DNA from: an uncultured Verrucomicrobia subdivision 3 bacterium
GTDB taxonomy: Bacteria; Verrucomicrobiota; Verrucomicrobiae; Limisphaerales; UBA11358
Assembly (NCBI GenBank): GCA_903921455.1
Contig: CAIXPZ010000199.1
Span: 1 to 29,933, forward strand
Direction of reading: 5' to 3'
Length of the DNA stretch: 29,933 nt
Position 1 is the first letter of the stretch. Every line of letters starts with the position of its first letter. The notes beneath the pieces are model-generated. The model was not told where the DNA came from. It made no database searches and was given only the letters and a program-made list of their open reading frames with translations. A program made the position numbers and the translations under genes. Below, one piece after another: positions 5,740-12,374 of the stretch.

Positions 5740-8151
5740 TTAATTGACGAAGATGGCTTCGTTAGCCTGCAGCAAAGCGTCGGCATATTTTTCCCAAGGT
5801 GTCAGCGGTTTGCGTTCGCCGGTGGGTATGCTGGCAAAGGAGGCGTCCAGCTTCTCGTTCTTCTTTCTGACGCGCACTTGCCTGGGCGTGGCCATCGCCG
5901 GCACCTGCTCATACTCCGGTGAATGGACGACGAAATTGAGTCCCAGCTTGATTTCCACCGGGGTGGGTTCGCGTTGATATACCAGTTCGTAGAGCAGTGT
6001 CACGCGGTCGGCTTCGTTGGTGAGGCTTTTGAAATCCGTCCGGTCCACCAGGTTTCTTGCCTGTTCCACCACCAGCGGGCTGTTCATCAAGAACAGGGAT
6101 TGTTGCGGCACGATGGTCTCGTAGCGCTTGCCCGTGGTCATTTCGGGATTGGCAAAGTCGAATTGATTGTAGACCTCGGGCACATTGTTCCGGTCGATGA
6201 AGCCGTATATGGTCCGGCGCGTGGAATAGGGATACAAGCCAAGGCTGACCGGCCGGCCGAACATCGTCGTATCCAGTCTCCCGCCGATGGCCAGGATGGA
6301 ATCCCGCACCTCCTCAAAATCCATGCGCCGGATGTTCGCCCGCCACAGCAGCCGGTTCTCGGGGTCGATCTGCGCATAGCGCGGATTCCCGGCGCTGCTT
6401 TCCTGATAAACGCTCGACAGCATGATGTGGCGATGCAGGGTCTTGATCGACCAGCCTTCGGCCATGAACCGCGTCGCCAGATAATCCAGCAGTTCCGGAT
6501 GGCTCGGCGGGGCCGACTGATTGCCAAAATCATCCGGGGTCGTGACGATACCCGCATCAAAATGGTGCAGCCAGACCCGGTTGACGATGACCCGCGCGGT
6601 CAGCGGATTGGCCGGGCTGGCGATGCCCAGGGCCAGCTCGTAGCGACCGCTGCCGAGGTGGAACGGGGCGCGGTTCGGCGGGGAGAGGATCTGTAAAAAC
6701 TGTCGGGGCACCACCTCGCCCCGGTTTTCCGCCTCGCCATGGATGAAGATGGGTGAATCTTTGGGCTTCACGCTGTCCGTCAAAATCATCGCCCGGGCGG
6801 GGGCGTCGGGATGGCTCAATTCCATTTCGGCGAAATCGGCCCGAAGCTTTTCCTCATCCTTCGCATCCATCTTGGCGGCTTTTTTATTTCCCCGGTTGGC
6901 TTTTCGTTGCAGCTCCAACGCCGCCAGCTGATTCTCAAACTGTTCTTTTTTCCTGATATAATCCAGATAGTTGGTGGAGCTGCGATTCACCTTGCCGATC
7001 ACCACGGGGGACACTTCGACGCTGCTGTTGAACACCCCGTGCAGGGAGTAATAATCCCGCGTGGGGATCGGGTCAAACTTGTGGTCATGGCACCGGGCGC
7101 AGCTGACGGTCAGCCCCAGAAAGCCTTTCGTCACGACATCGATCCGGTCGTTGATGATGTCGTTGAGTTTGCCCTGGAAGCGTTCGCCCACGGTGAGGAA
7201 GCCCATGGCGGCCAGGTTGCTTTGGTTCGTGCCTTTGACCACTTGGTCCGCCGCGATCTGTTCCAGGATGAACCGGTTGAACGGCAGGTCCTCGTTGAAG
7301 GCGCGGATGACGTAATCGCGATAGGTCCAGGCGTTGGGGTAATGATAATCTTCCTGCTTCTTTTTCACTTCGCCCTTGGTGTCGGCGTAGCGCGCCGTGT
7401 CCAGCCAGTAGCGACCCCAGCGTTCGCCATAATGGGGCGAGGCCAGCAGGCGGTCCACCACCTTGGCGAAGGCGTCGGGTGATTCATCCGCCAGAAAATC
7501 TTGCACCTCCTGCTGGGTCGGCGGCAGACCGGTCAGATCGAATGTCGCGCGCCGGATCAGCGTCCGTTTGTCGGCGATGGGGTTGGGCTTCAGGCCGTTC
7601 GCTTGCAGCTTGGCCAGCACAAAGGCATCAATCGGGGTTTTCACCCAAGGTTCGTCCGAGATCGCCGGCACCGGCGGATTCTTGATGGGCTGGAAGGACC
7701 AATGGTCCCGCGCGGCGGCGCTGGCATATTGATTGGTGCCATTGCCCGTGCGCGGATCGGGCGCTCCCATCTTCACCCAGGCGGTCAGATCGGCGATCTG
7801 TGCGTCGGAAAGTTTCTGGTCTTTCGGCGGCATTTGCAAATTCTCGTCCGTGTAGCGCACGGCTCGGATCAACGAGCTTTTGTCCGGATTGCCCGGCACG
7901 ATCACCGGCCCGTTGTCGCCTCCTTTGGCCCAGCCGGCTTGCGTGTCCAACAGTAATCCGCCTTTGATTTTAGCGGCCTGCTGGCTGTGGCATTTGTAGC
8001 AATTATTCACCAGCACCGGCCGGATCTTGCTTTCAAAAAAGTCGGTTTGCGGCCGGGTCAAGGACTGCGCCGCCGCGGTGCAGCAGACCGTGAGACTGAA
8101 TAGGCAGATAAAGCGCATTGCCCTAGTGAAGACTGGCGGGATGGCGGTCAT
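5740..8151 (-). CDS. DUF1549/DUF1553 protein with c-type cytochrome domain (PSCyt1-PSCyt2-PSD1)
   Basis: 803 residues. The ATG at 8118 would give a cleaner signal peptide (MRFICLFSLTVCCTAAAQS) than the one at 8151. After the signal comes a planctomycete cytochrome domain with the haem motif C51-Y-K-C54-H. Next is DUF1549 (roughly residues 155-375, including FDLTGLPPT, GERWGRYWLDTARYADT and a second CxxCH, C-A-R-C-H-D-H-K-F-D-P, near residue 350). DUF1553 follows at about 490-800, with NPLTARVIVNRVW and FDEVRDS-like segments. It is shorter than many planctomycete homologues of about 1000 residues but domain-complete. Such proteins are exported and paired with DUF1501. Roles in polysaccharide or sulfatase-linked degradation and extracellular electron transfer have been suggested but not established. 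It lies 10 bp downstream of DUF1501, probably in the same transcript. Confidence 0.92.
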   Translation of the reverse strand: MTAIPPVFTRAMRFICLFSLTVCCTAAAQSLTRPQTDFFESKIRPVLVNNCYKCHSQQAAKIKGGLLLDTQAGWAKGGDNGPVIVPGNPDKSSLIRAVRYTDENLQMPPKDQKLSDAQIADLTAWVKMGAPDPRTGNGTNQYASAAARDHWSFQPIKNPPVPAISDEPWVKTPIDAFVLAKLQANGLKPNPIADKRTLIRRATFDLTGLPPTQQEVQDFLADESPDAFAKVVDRLLASPHYGERWGRYWLDTARYADTKGEVKKKQEDYHYPNAWTYRDYVIRAFNEDLPFNRFILEQIAADQVVKGTNQSNLAAMGFLTVGERFQGKLNDIINDRIDVVTKGFLGLTVSCARCHDHKFDPIPTRDYYSLHGVFNSSVEVSPVVIGKVNRSSTNYLDYIRKKEQFENQLAALELQRKANRGNKKAAKMDAKDEEKLRADFAEMELSHPDAPARAMILTDSVKPKDSPIFIHGEAENRGEVVPRQFLQILSPPNRAPFHLGSGRYELALGIASPANPLTARVIVNRVWLHHFDAGIVTTPDDFGNQSAPPSHPELLDYLATRFMAEGWSIKTLHRHIMLSSVYQESSAGNPRYAQIDPENRLLWRANIRRMDFEEVRDSILAIGGRLDTTMFGRPVSLGLYPYSTRRTIYGFIDRNNVPEVYNQFDFANPEMTTGKRYETIVPQQSLFLMNSPLVVEQARNLVDRTDFKSLTNEADRVTLLYELVYQREPTPVEIKLGLNFVVHSPEYEQVPAMATPRQVRVRKKNEKLDASFASIPTGERKPLTPWEKYADALLQANEAIFVN

Positions 8152-8161
8152 AACCGGGATC

Positions 8162-9583
8162 TCAGGCGATGACGCCTCTGACCACTTCCCCCGCGACGTC
8201 GGTCAGGCGGAAATCCCGGCCGTTGTAGCGATAGGTCAGTTTGGTGTGGTCGAAACCCAACAAGGCGAGGATGGTCGCGTGGAGATCATGGATGTGGACC
8301 GGTTTGTCCACGGCCTTCGCGCCAAACGGGTCGGTGGCGCCATAGACGGTGCCGCCCTTCACGCCGCCGCCCGCGAGCCAGGTGCTGAATCCCTTGTTGC
8401 TGTGGTCGCGTCCCGGGTTCTCATTCCCATTGCGGTCTTTGGTTGGTTTGCGGCCGAATTCGCCGCCCCACACCACGAGCGTGTCATCCAGCAGGCCGCG
8501 CTGTTTCAAATCCTTCAGGAACGCTCCGACGGGCTGGTCGATCTCCAGGGCGCTCTTTTTCAGCCGGTCTTGGATGTCGTTGTGATGATCCCAGCCGCCC
8601 GCCCAGACCTGCACCACGCGCACGCCGCGTTCGATCAGCCGGCGGGCGATCAACATCTGCCGGCCTTGCGCGGTGTTGCCATACATCAGCCGGATGGCCT
8701 CGGGTTCCTGGTTGATATTGAAGGCGTCCGAGGCCGTGGTCTGCATCTTGAAGGCGATTTCCGAGGATTCGATCCGCGCTTCCAGCAGCGCGTCTTTCTG
8801 CAGGTTTTGCGCGTGCAGCTCGTTCAGTTGCTGGATCAGATCCAGCTGCCGCCGTTGCTCCGCCAGCGGGATGTACGGGTTCTTGATGTTCTGGATCATC
8901 ACCTCCACGGACGGCGATTGGGTGTTGATGCTGGTGCCTTGATACACACCCGGCAGGAAGGCGGATTGCCAGTTCTGGGAGCCGCCCGGGGGCAGGCCGC
9001 CCGGGCGCAACGAGACGAATCCCGGCATGTTCTGGTTTTCCGTGCCCAAGCCATACACGACCCAGGAACCCAGACTGGGCTTGGCGATCCGCAGAGAGCC
9101 GGTGTTCATCATCACCGTCGCCACTTCATGCGCCGGGATGTCCGTCCACATCGACCGGATGATGGCCATCTCATCCACGTGTTCGCCGAGGTTGGGGAAC
9201 ACTTCGCTGATTTCGATGCCGGATTTTCCGCGCTTTTCAAATTTGAACGGGGATTTCATCGCGACGCCGCTCAGGCCGGGCAGCGGCTGGCCGTCGTATT
9301 TGGTCAGCTCCGGCTTCGGATCAAAGGTGTCGATGTGCGAGGGTGCCCCTTGCGCGAAGATATGCACCAGATGCTTGGCCTTCGCCGGCAGGGGCGGGGC
9401 TTTGGGGGCGAGCGATGCGAGGTCGCCGGCCGCCCGGGCGCTTTCGGGCAGGAGCAGTTCCGGCCCCAGCACGCTCATCAGACCGAGCGCGCCCATCCCC
9501 AGGCCGAACCGACTGAGAAATTGCCGCCGGGTCTGGAAATAGTCTTCCGGCCTGAAATCGTGGTCCTGGCAGGTTTCAAACAT
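8162..9583 (-). CDS. DUF1501 sulfatase-like exported protein (Tat signal)
   Basis: 473 residues, the usual family size. The N-terminus carries a twin-arginine signal, T-R19-R20-Q-F-L-S-R-F followed by GLGMGALGLMSVLG, so the folded protein, probably with bound metal, is exported by Tat. The alkaline-phosphatase-superfamily core is recognisable in HLVHIFAQGAPSHIDTFDPK, in RGVRVVQVWAGGWDHHNDIQ, and in the metal-site-like stretch VVWGGEFGRKPT followed by GRDHSNKGFSTWLAGGGVKG and a D-L-H-A-T-I-L segment. It forms the standard PVC two-gene unit with the DUF1549/DUF1553 cytochrome protein downstream. The enzymatic substrate is unknown; structural kinship to sulfatases is established for the family, activity is not. 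Confidence 0.93.
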   Translation of the reverse strand: MFETCQDHDFRPEDYFQTRRQFLSRFGLGMGALGLMSVLGPELLLPESARAAGDLASLAPKAPPLPAKAKHLVHIFAQGAPSHIDTFDPKPELTKYDGQPLPGLSGVAMKSPFKFEKRGKSGIEISEVFPNLGEHVDEMAIIRSMWTDIPAHEVATVMMNTGSLRIAKPSLGSWVVYGLGTENQNMPGFVSLRPGGLPPGGSQNWQSAFLPGVYQGTSINTQSPSVEVMIQNIKNPYIPLAEQRRQLDLIQQLNELHAQNLQKDALLEARIESSEIAFKMQTTASDAFNINQEPEAIRLMYGNTAQGRQMLIARRLIERGVRVVQVWAGGWDHHNDIQDRLKKSALEIDQPVGAFLKDLKQRGLLDDTLVVWGGEFGRKPTKDRNGNENPGRDHSNKGFSTWLAGGGVKGGTVYGATDPFGAKAVDKPVHIHDLHATILALLGFDHTKLTYRYNGRDFRLTDVAGEVVRGVIA

Positions 9584-9654
9584 AACTCGATTTAATATAC
9601 AAAGTTAGGGCTACTGGCTGGTCAGACGATGCCCGCGCTGCGAAGGTAACGCCT

Positions 9655-10245
9655 TCATTGTTGTTCTTCGATCTTGGCTGGCTTCGCCGTGATGGCTTGG
9701 GGTTCGGTCAGCAGCGCCCGGAATAACCAGGCTTGGTGCGGTTCCAGGATGGCCGCGTAATCGCTGGCCTGTCCGATTTTCTCATCGTGTGCATCCAGCA
9801 CATCCAAGGTGATCTTGACGCCGAACCGCTGCCGGTCGGTGACGTTCTTCACCGTTCCCACGGCATGGACCAACCCGCCGTTCTCGGCTTTTTTCAGGGT
9901 GATCGGGCTGATCTGGAAGTCGTTCAATCCGCTGGTGCCGGCGGCCACCACGGGGTTGGTCGCCGTCGCCGTTGTTGGGCTTGCCGTCGGGGCTGGGGCC
10001 TTGCGCAGTTTGCCGGCATAAAACACCATGGCGGCACCCGCTAGCATCAGGCAGATCAGGACGGCGCCGGCGATGATGCGGACCTTTGGGCCGGATGGGC
10101 CGGGAACCGTTCCGGCGTCGGCTTCCAATTGAGTCTGCTCACCGCAATGCGGACATTGAATCGGCTCACCCACGGCCCCGGCCGGAAACTCAAGATGTTC
10201 CCCGCATTGTTGGCAGGAACCTTTCAGATATTCGGGGTCACTCAT
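9655..10245 (-). CDS. Zinc-ribbon membrane protein with FxLYD-like domain
   Basis: 196 residues. A double-cysteine zinc ribbon opens the protein (C11-x2-C14 and C31-x2-C34, with CQQCGEHLEF and QCPHCGEQ). A Gly/Pro linker, one membrane helix (about residues 55-78, VRIIAGAVLICLMLAGAAMV) and an Ala/Thr/Pro-rich spacer follow. The C-terminal domain (about 108-185) has a beta-sandwich pattern, VGTVKNVTDRQRFGVKITLDV followed by LEPHQAWLFRALL, that resembles the FxLYD fold. The ribbon should face the cytoplasm and the FxLYD part the periplasm. It is 71 bp upstream of DUF1501 on the same strand, so it may be co-expressed. The function is unknown; this architecture is common in Verrucomicrobiota and Planctomycetota. 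Confidence 0.75.
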   Translation of the reverse strand: MSDPEYLKGSCQQCGEHLEFPAGAVGEPIQCPHCGEQTQLEADAGTVPGPSGPKVRIIAGAVLICLMLAGAAMVFYAGKLRKAPAPTASPTTATATNPVVAAGTSGLNDFQISPITLKKAENGGLVHAVGTVKNVTDRQRFGVKITLDVLDAHDEKIGQASDYAAILEPHQAWLFRALLTEPQAITAKPAKIEEQQ

Positions 10246-10319
10246 GGTTGTTCATTCAGAACATACCTTTCAACGGCGCGAAACGAAACGGAATAAACGA
10301 GAGCAGGCCGGTTGCCCGG

Positions 10320-10418
10320 TTGCGCCCGTATCCCGCCGAGGACATGGCCTGCTGCCGCGTCTCCAAACTCGTGAACGACGCCCGCCACGACAGCCCCGAG
10401 TGTTTGAAACTGGGTTAA
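10320..10418 (+). pseudogene. SRAP C-terminal fragment (direct repeat copy 2)
   Basis: The frame encodes LRPYPAEDMACCRVSKLV plus the rest of the SRAP C-terminus up to TAA, with about 10 differences from 99 bp at 5587-5685. No upstream SRAP sequence is present; the 60 bp before it are unrelated and there is no start codon of the right kind. It is a relic of a second SRAP gene or a partial duplication. The rest of the gap between 10246 and 10484 shows nothing else I can interpret. Confidence 0.8.
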
Positions 10419-10484
10419 ATCATAGCAAGCCTATGACAATCCATGAACGATTTGGTTGCTGTCCACACGGCATGCCAGTCAAGC

Positions 10485-11081
10485 TCAAAGGTTCCGCGGC
10501 GGTATTGAGAAATTTAATTTTTTCGGAGACGACTTAGCGAGCGATTTACTTTGAACTTTTAGGGCATCCTGTTCGCGCTTGAATCCCCATTCACGGACTT
10601 TTGCGTCCACCAAATCTTCATCCTCCTGATTGTAAGTGCCGCTTACAAAGGAGTGGGCAATCTCGTGGGCTATCACCCCAATCAAGGATTTGGGGGACAA
10701 AGTCAAAGCCAGTCTAAAGAAGACGATCGTGTCTACCCCCCTTGGGAGATCATTATCGGGACTGGTTGGCGCAGCCGCGTTAAGTCCGTAAACGTTAAAA
10801 TCCGGGTCGTCGAAGACAAAAACTATCTTTGAAACTACGGTATCAAAATCATTTTGCGGTAAGCGGCTAAGAACTTCAGTTAGCGCCTTGTCTAACTTTA
10901 TTCGTCCGGCCGAGGAAATGCGTGGCATGATCGAATCGCTGTCTGGCCCCAGAAACTGCATGATGTCTTCGCAGCGTTTCTTTAGTAAATGCTCATCCTT
11001 ACTCAGCTTCGGTTTGAGCACCTGGCTATACGAGGCTGTCACTAGTGACTGGTATGTTTGTTTTTTCCAATTAACAGCCAT
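10485..11081 (-). CDS. Putative zinc metallopeptidase (HEIAH) paired with XRE regulator
   Basis: 198 residues. The helix V-I-A-H-E-I-A-H-S-F has the HExxH zincin signature, and 20-odd residues later EDEDLVDAKVREWGF resembles the E/D-xx-A-D-xxx-EWGF helix that supplies the third zinc ligand in several small peptidase families. There is no signal peptide, so it is cytoplasmic. The start is well supported by a strong ribosome-binding site, GAAAGGAG, seven bases before the ATG (11088-11095). It begins 23 bp after the XRE repressor gene and is very likely in one transcript with it, the arrangement seen in ImmR/ImmA-type pairs where the peptidase cleaves the repressor. That parallel is inference: sequence outside the active-site helix does not obviously match ImmA. 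The base composition is somewhat AT-richer than in the cassette to its left. Confidence 0.7.
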   Translation of the reverse strand: MAVNWKKQTYQSLVTASYSQVLKPKLSKDEHLLKKRCEDIMQFLGPDSDSIMPRISSAGRIKLDKALTEVLSRLPQNDFDTVVSKIVFVFDDPDFNVYGLNAAAPTSPDNDLPRGVDTIVFFRLALTLSPKSLIGVIAHEIAHSFVSGTYNQEDEDLVDAKVREWGFKREQDALKVQSKSLAKSSPKKLNFSIPPRNL

Positions 11082-11104
11082 AATTCTCTCCTTTCAATTT
11101 GTAT

Positions 11105-11332
11105 TCACTTCCCCATCAATTCATCCCACTCGCAGCCCAGCGCCTTGCGCAACCGCAGCACCGTGGTCAGCAGGATGTTCACATGGCCGGCCTCAATCTT
11201 CTGGACCGTCCGGATGTTGAGTTCCACCAATTCAGCCAGTTTTTCCTGAGTGAGCTTTTTGCGCATGCGTTCCCGGCGAACGTTGACGCCAAAAGTCCTG
11301 ATTTGCGCGGCCTGTTTTGAATCGAAAGGCAT
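11105..11332 (-). CDS. XRE-family helix-turn-helix regulator
   Basis: 75 residues, essentially one Cro/CI-type DNA-binding domain. The five-helix pattern is clear: NVRRERMRKKLTQEKLAELV, then the recognition segment L-N-I-R-T-V-Q-K-I-E-A-G, then a C-terminal helix with VLRLRKALGCEWDELMGK. There is no sensor domain, so it probably works as a dimeric repressor whose level or stability is controlled by something else, such as the HEIAH peptidase encoded 23 bp downstream. It is divergent from the C39-dynamin-Hsp70 operon. Its start codon is embedded in one arm of a long inverted repeat, consistent with autorepression. Confidence 0.9.
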   Translation of the reverse strand: MPFDSKQAAQIRTFGVNVRRERMRKKLTQEKLAELVELNIRTVQKIEAGHVNILLTTVLRLRKALGCEWDELMGK

Positions 11333-11386
11333 ACGCCCTATTGAGGCGCAGATTCACCTTGACGACCACGGCACAACAGGGCGTAT
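11331..11386. promoter_or_regulatory. Spaced 13-bp inverted repeat in divergent XRE/C39 region
   Basis: ATACGCCCTATTG at 11331-11343 and CAACAGGGCGTAT at 11374-11386 are inverted copies matching at 12 of 13 positions, with the outer 9 bp exact. The left arm overlaps the XRE start codon, and both arms lie between the XRE gene and the plus-strand operon that starts at 11455. Their centres are about 43 bp apart, four helical turns, so both arms face the same side of the DNA. This is a good candidate operator pair for the XRE protein controlling both directions. Confidence 0.5.
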
Positions 11387-11454
11387 TCTTCTCCATGCTG
11401 AATTCGGGGATGGACATCTTTCCGGGGCTAATTTTCACAACGATTTAACCACAT

Positions 11455-12357
11455 ATGCTTATGAACTCTGACTTCTGTGACGCAGATTACAATTCAGGTT
11501 TAATCGATCACGCTCAGGTCGGTTGGGATTATTCGGAACTCTTCACCCAGCTTGGCCATGCTTTTTTTGGGCATACAGGTCAGGGAGCAATCGTGGGGAC
11601 GCCAGCGGCAGACACTCGCGACTGGGTGAATCAGACTACCCCGTTTACTTGCGACGTTGTTTCCCAGGAAATGATCTTACACGAATACGGGATTAACGCG
11701 AGCGAGGCGCAATTAACCTATGACGCCGCTTCCCATGGGTGGCTGACGGACAGAGGAACCTCACCGCAGGACATGGCCCAATTATTAGAACTTCACGGAG
11801 TGCCGACGCATACCAATTACAGCGGCGGGGTTGACGCGCTCACATCGGAGCTTGCCCAGGGGCATAAAGTAATCGTGGCGGTAAATTCGGGTGAGCTTTG
11901 GAATACATCCTCACCATCATCAAGCTGGTTCAATTCGTCCGGGGCAGATCATGCCCTCGTAGTCACTGGCTTAGACGTGTCGAACGCCAGCCATCCCCAA
12001 GTCATTGTGAACGATCCCGGCGACCCGCATGGGGCCGGCAAGCCATATCCGATGGATCAATTTCTGGAAGCCTGGGGCGACTCGGGCAATATGTATGTGG
12101 CAACGAATAACCCACCACCACATCTCAGCGAAAACGCGAATTATGGGGCAAACTTTCATCCCGATTCATCGGGCCTTGGTGGGATGTATATGGATTCAGC
12201 TTTTTGGGCTGATTTTCTAAAAGGACTGGGAACAACTATGGCAAAGGGGGCATTGGCTGAAATTGGATACCATTGGAATTCACCATCCAGTTCAGGTTCC
12301 AACCCGTGGGAACACATGACCGAGAATGACCGCAACTCGCTTTTTGCCACGATCTAA
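11455..12357 (+). CDS. C39-like (papain-fold) cysteine peptidase, cytoplasmic
   Basis: 300 residues from ATG 11455; an ATG at 11461 is equally possible and neither has a clear ribosome-binding site. The peptidase C39-like pattern is present: Q60-T-T-P-F-T-C66 supplies the oxyanion glutamine and catalytic cysteine, G-A-D-H166-A-L-V-V-T-G the histidine, and V-I-V-N-D187-P-G the aspartate. Between them are two regions typical of these proteins, G-T-S-P-Q-D-M-A-Q-L-L and a strand VIVAVNSGELW. The last 85 residues are Asn/Ser/Gly-rich and not recognised. Unlike bacteriocin-processing C39 domains it is not fused to an ABC transporter, and unlike secreted C39_2 proteins it lacks a signal peptide. 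It lies 17 bp before the first dynamin-like gene, and so may process or degrade a partner in that module. Confidence 0.75.
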   Translation: MLMNSDFCDADYNSGLIDHAQVGWDYSELFTQLGHAFFGHTGQGAIVGTPAADTRDWVNQTTPFTCDVVSQEMILHEYGINASEAQLTYDAASHGWLTDRGTSPQDMAQLLELHGVPTHTNYSGGVDALTSELAQGHKVIVAVNSGELWNTSSPSSSWFNSSGADHALVVTGLDVSNASHPQVIVNDPGDPHGAGKPYPMDQFLEAWGDSGNMYVATNNPPPHLSENANYGANFHPDSSGLGGMYMDSAFWADFLKGLGTTMAKGALAEIGYHWNSPSSSGSNPWEHMTENDRNSLFATI

Positions 12358-12374
12358 ACGCCTAAATATTTTCA

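Noticed and set aside
5923..7482. Plus-strand open frames of 220-260 codons
   Set aside because: Antisense to the DUF1549/DUF1553 gene and without domain-like sequence.
8027..9595. Long open frame of 522 codons on the plus strand
   Set aside because: It lies antisense to the DUF1501 gene, whose motifs and Tat signal are clear; the translation is His/Arg/Gln-rich with no recognisable domain, typical of a GC-rich shadow frame.
5587..10418. Cassette as a transposon
   Set aside because: Although direct repeats flank it, there is no transposase, integrase or terminal inverted repeat, and the repeats are coding SRAP sequence.
11232..11438. Minus-strand frame upstream of and overlapping the XRE gene
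   Set aside because: It runs through the operator region and the XRE coding sequence in another frame, with no domain pattern.
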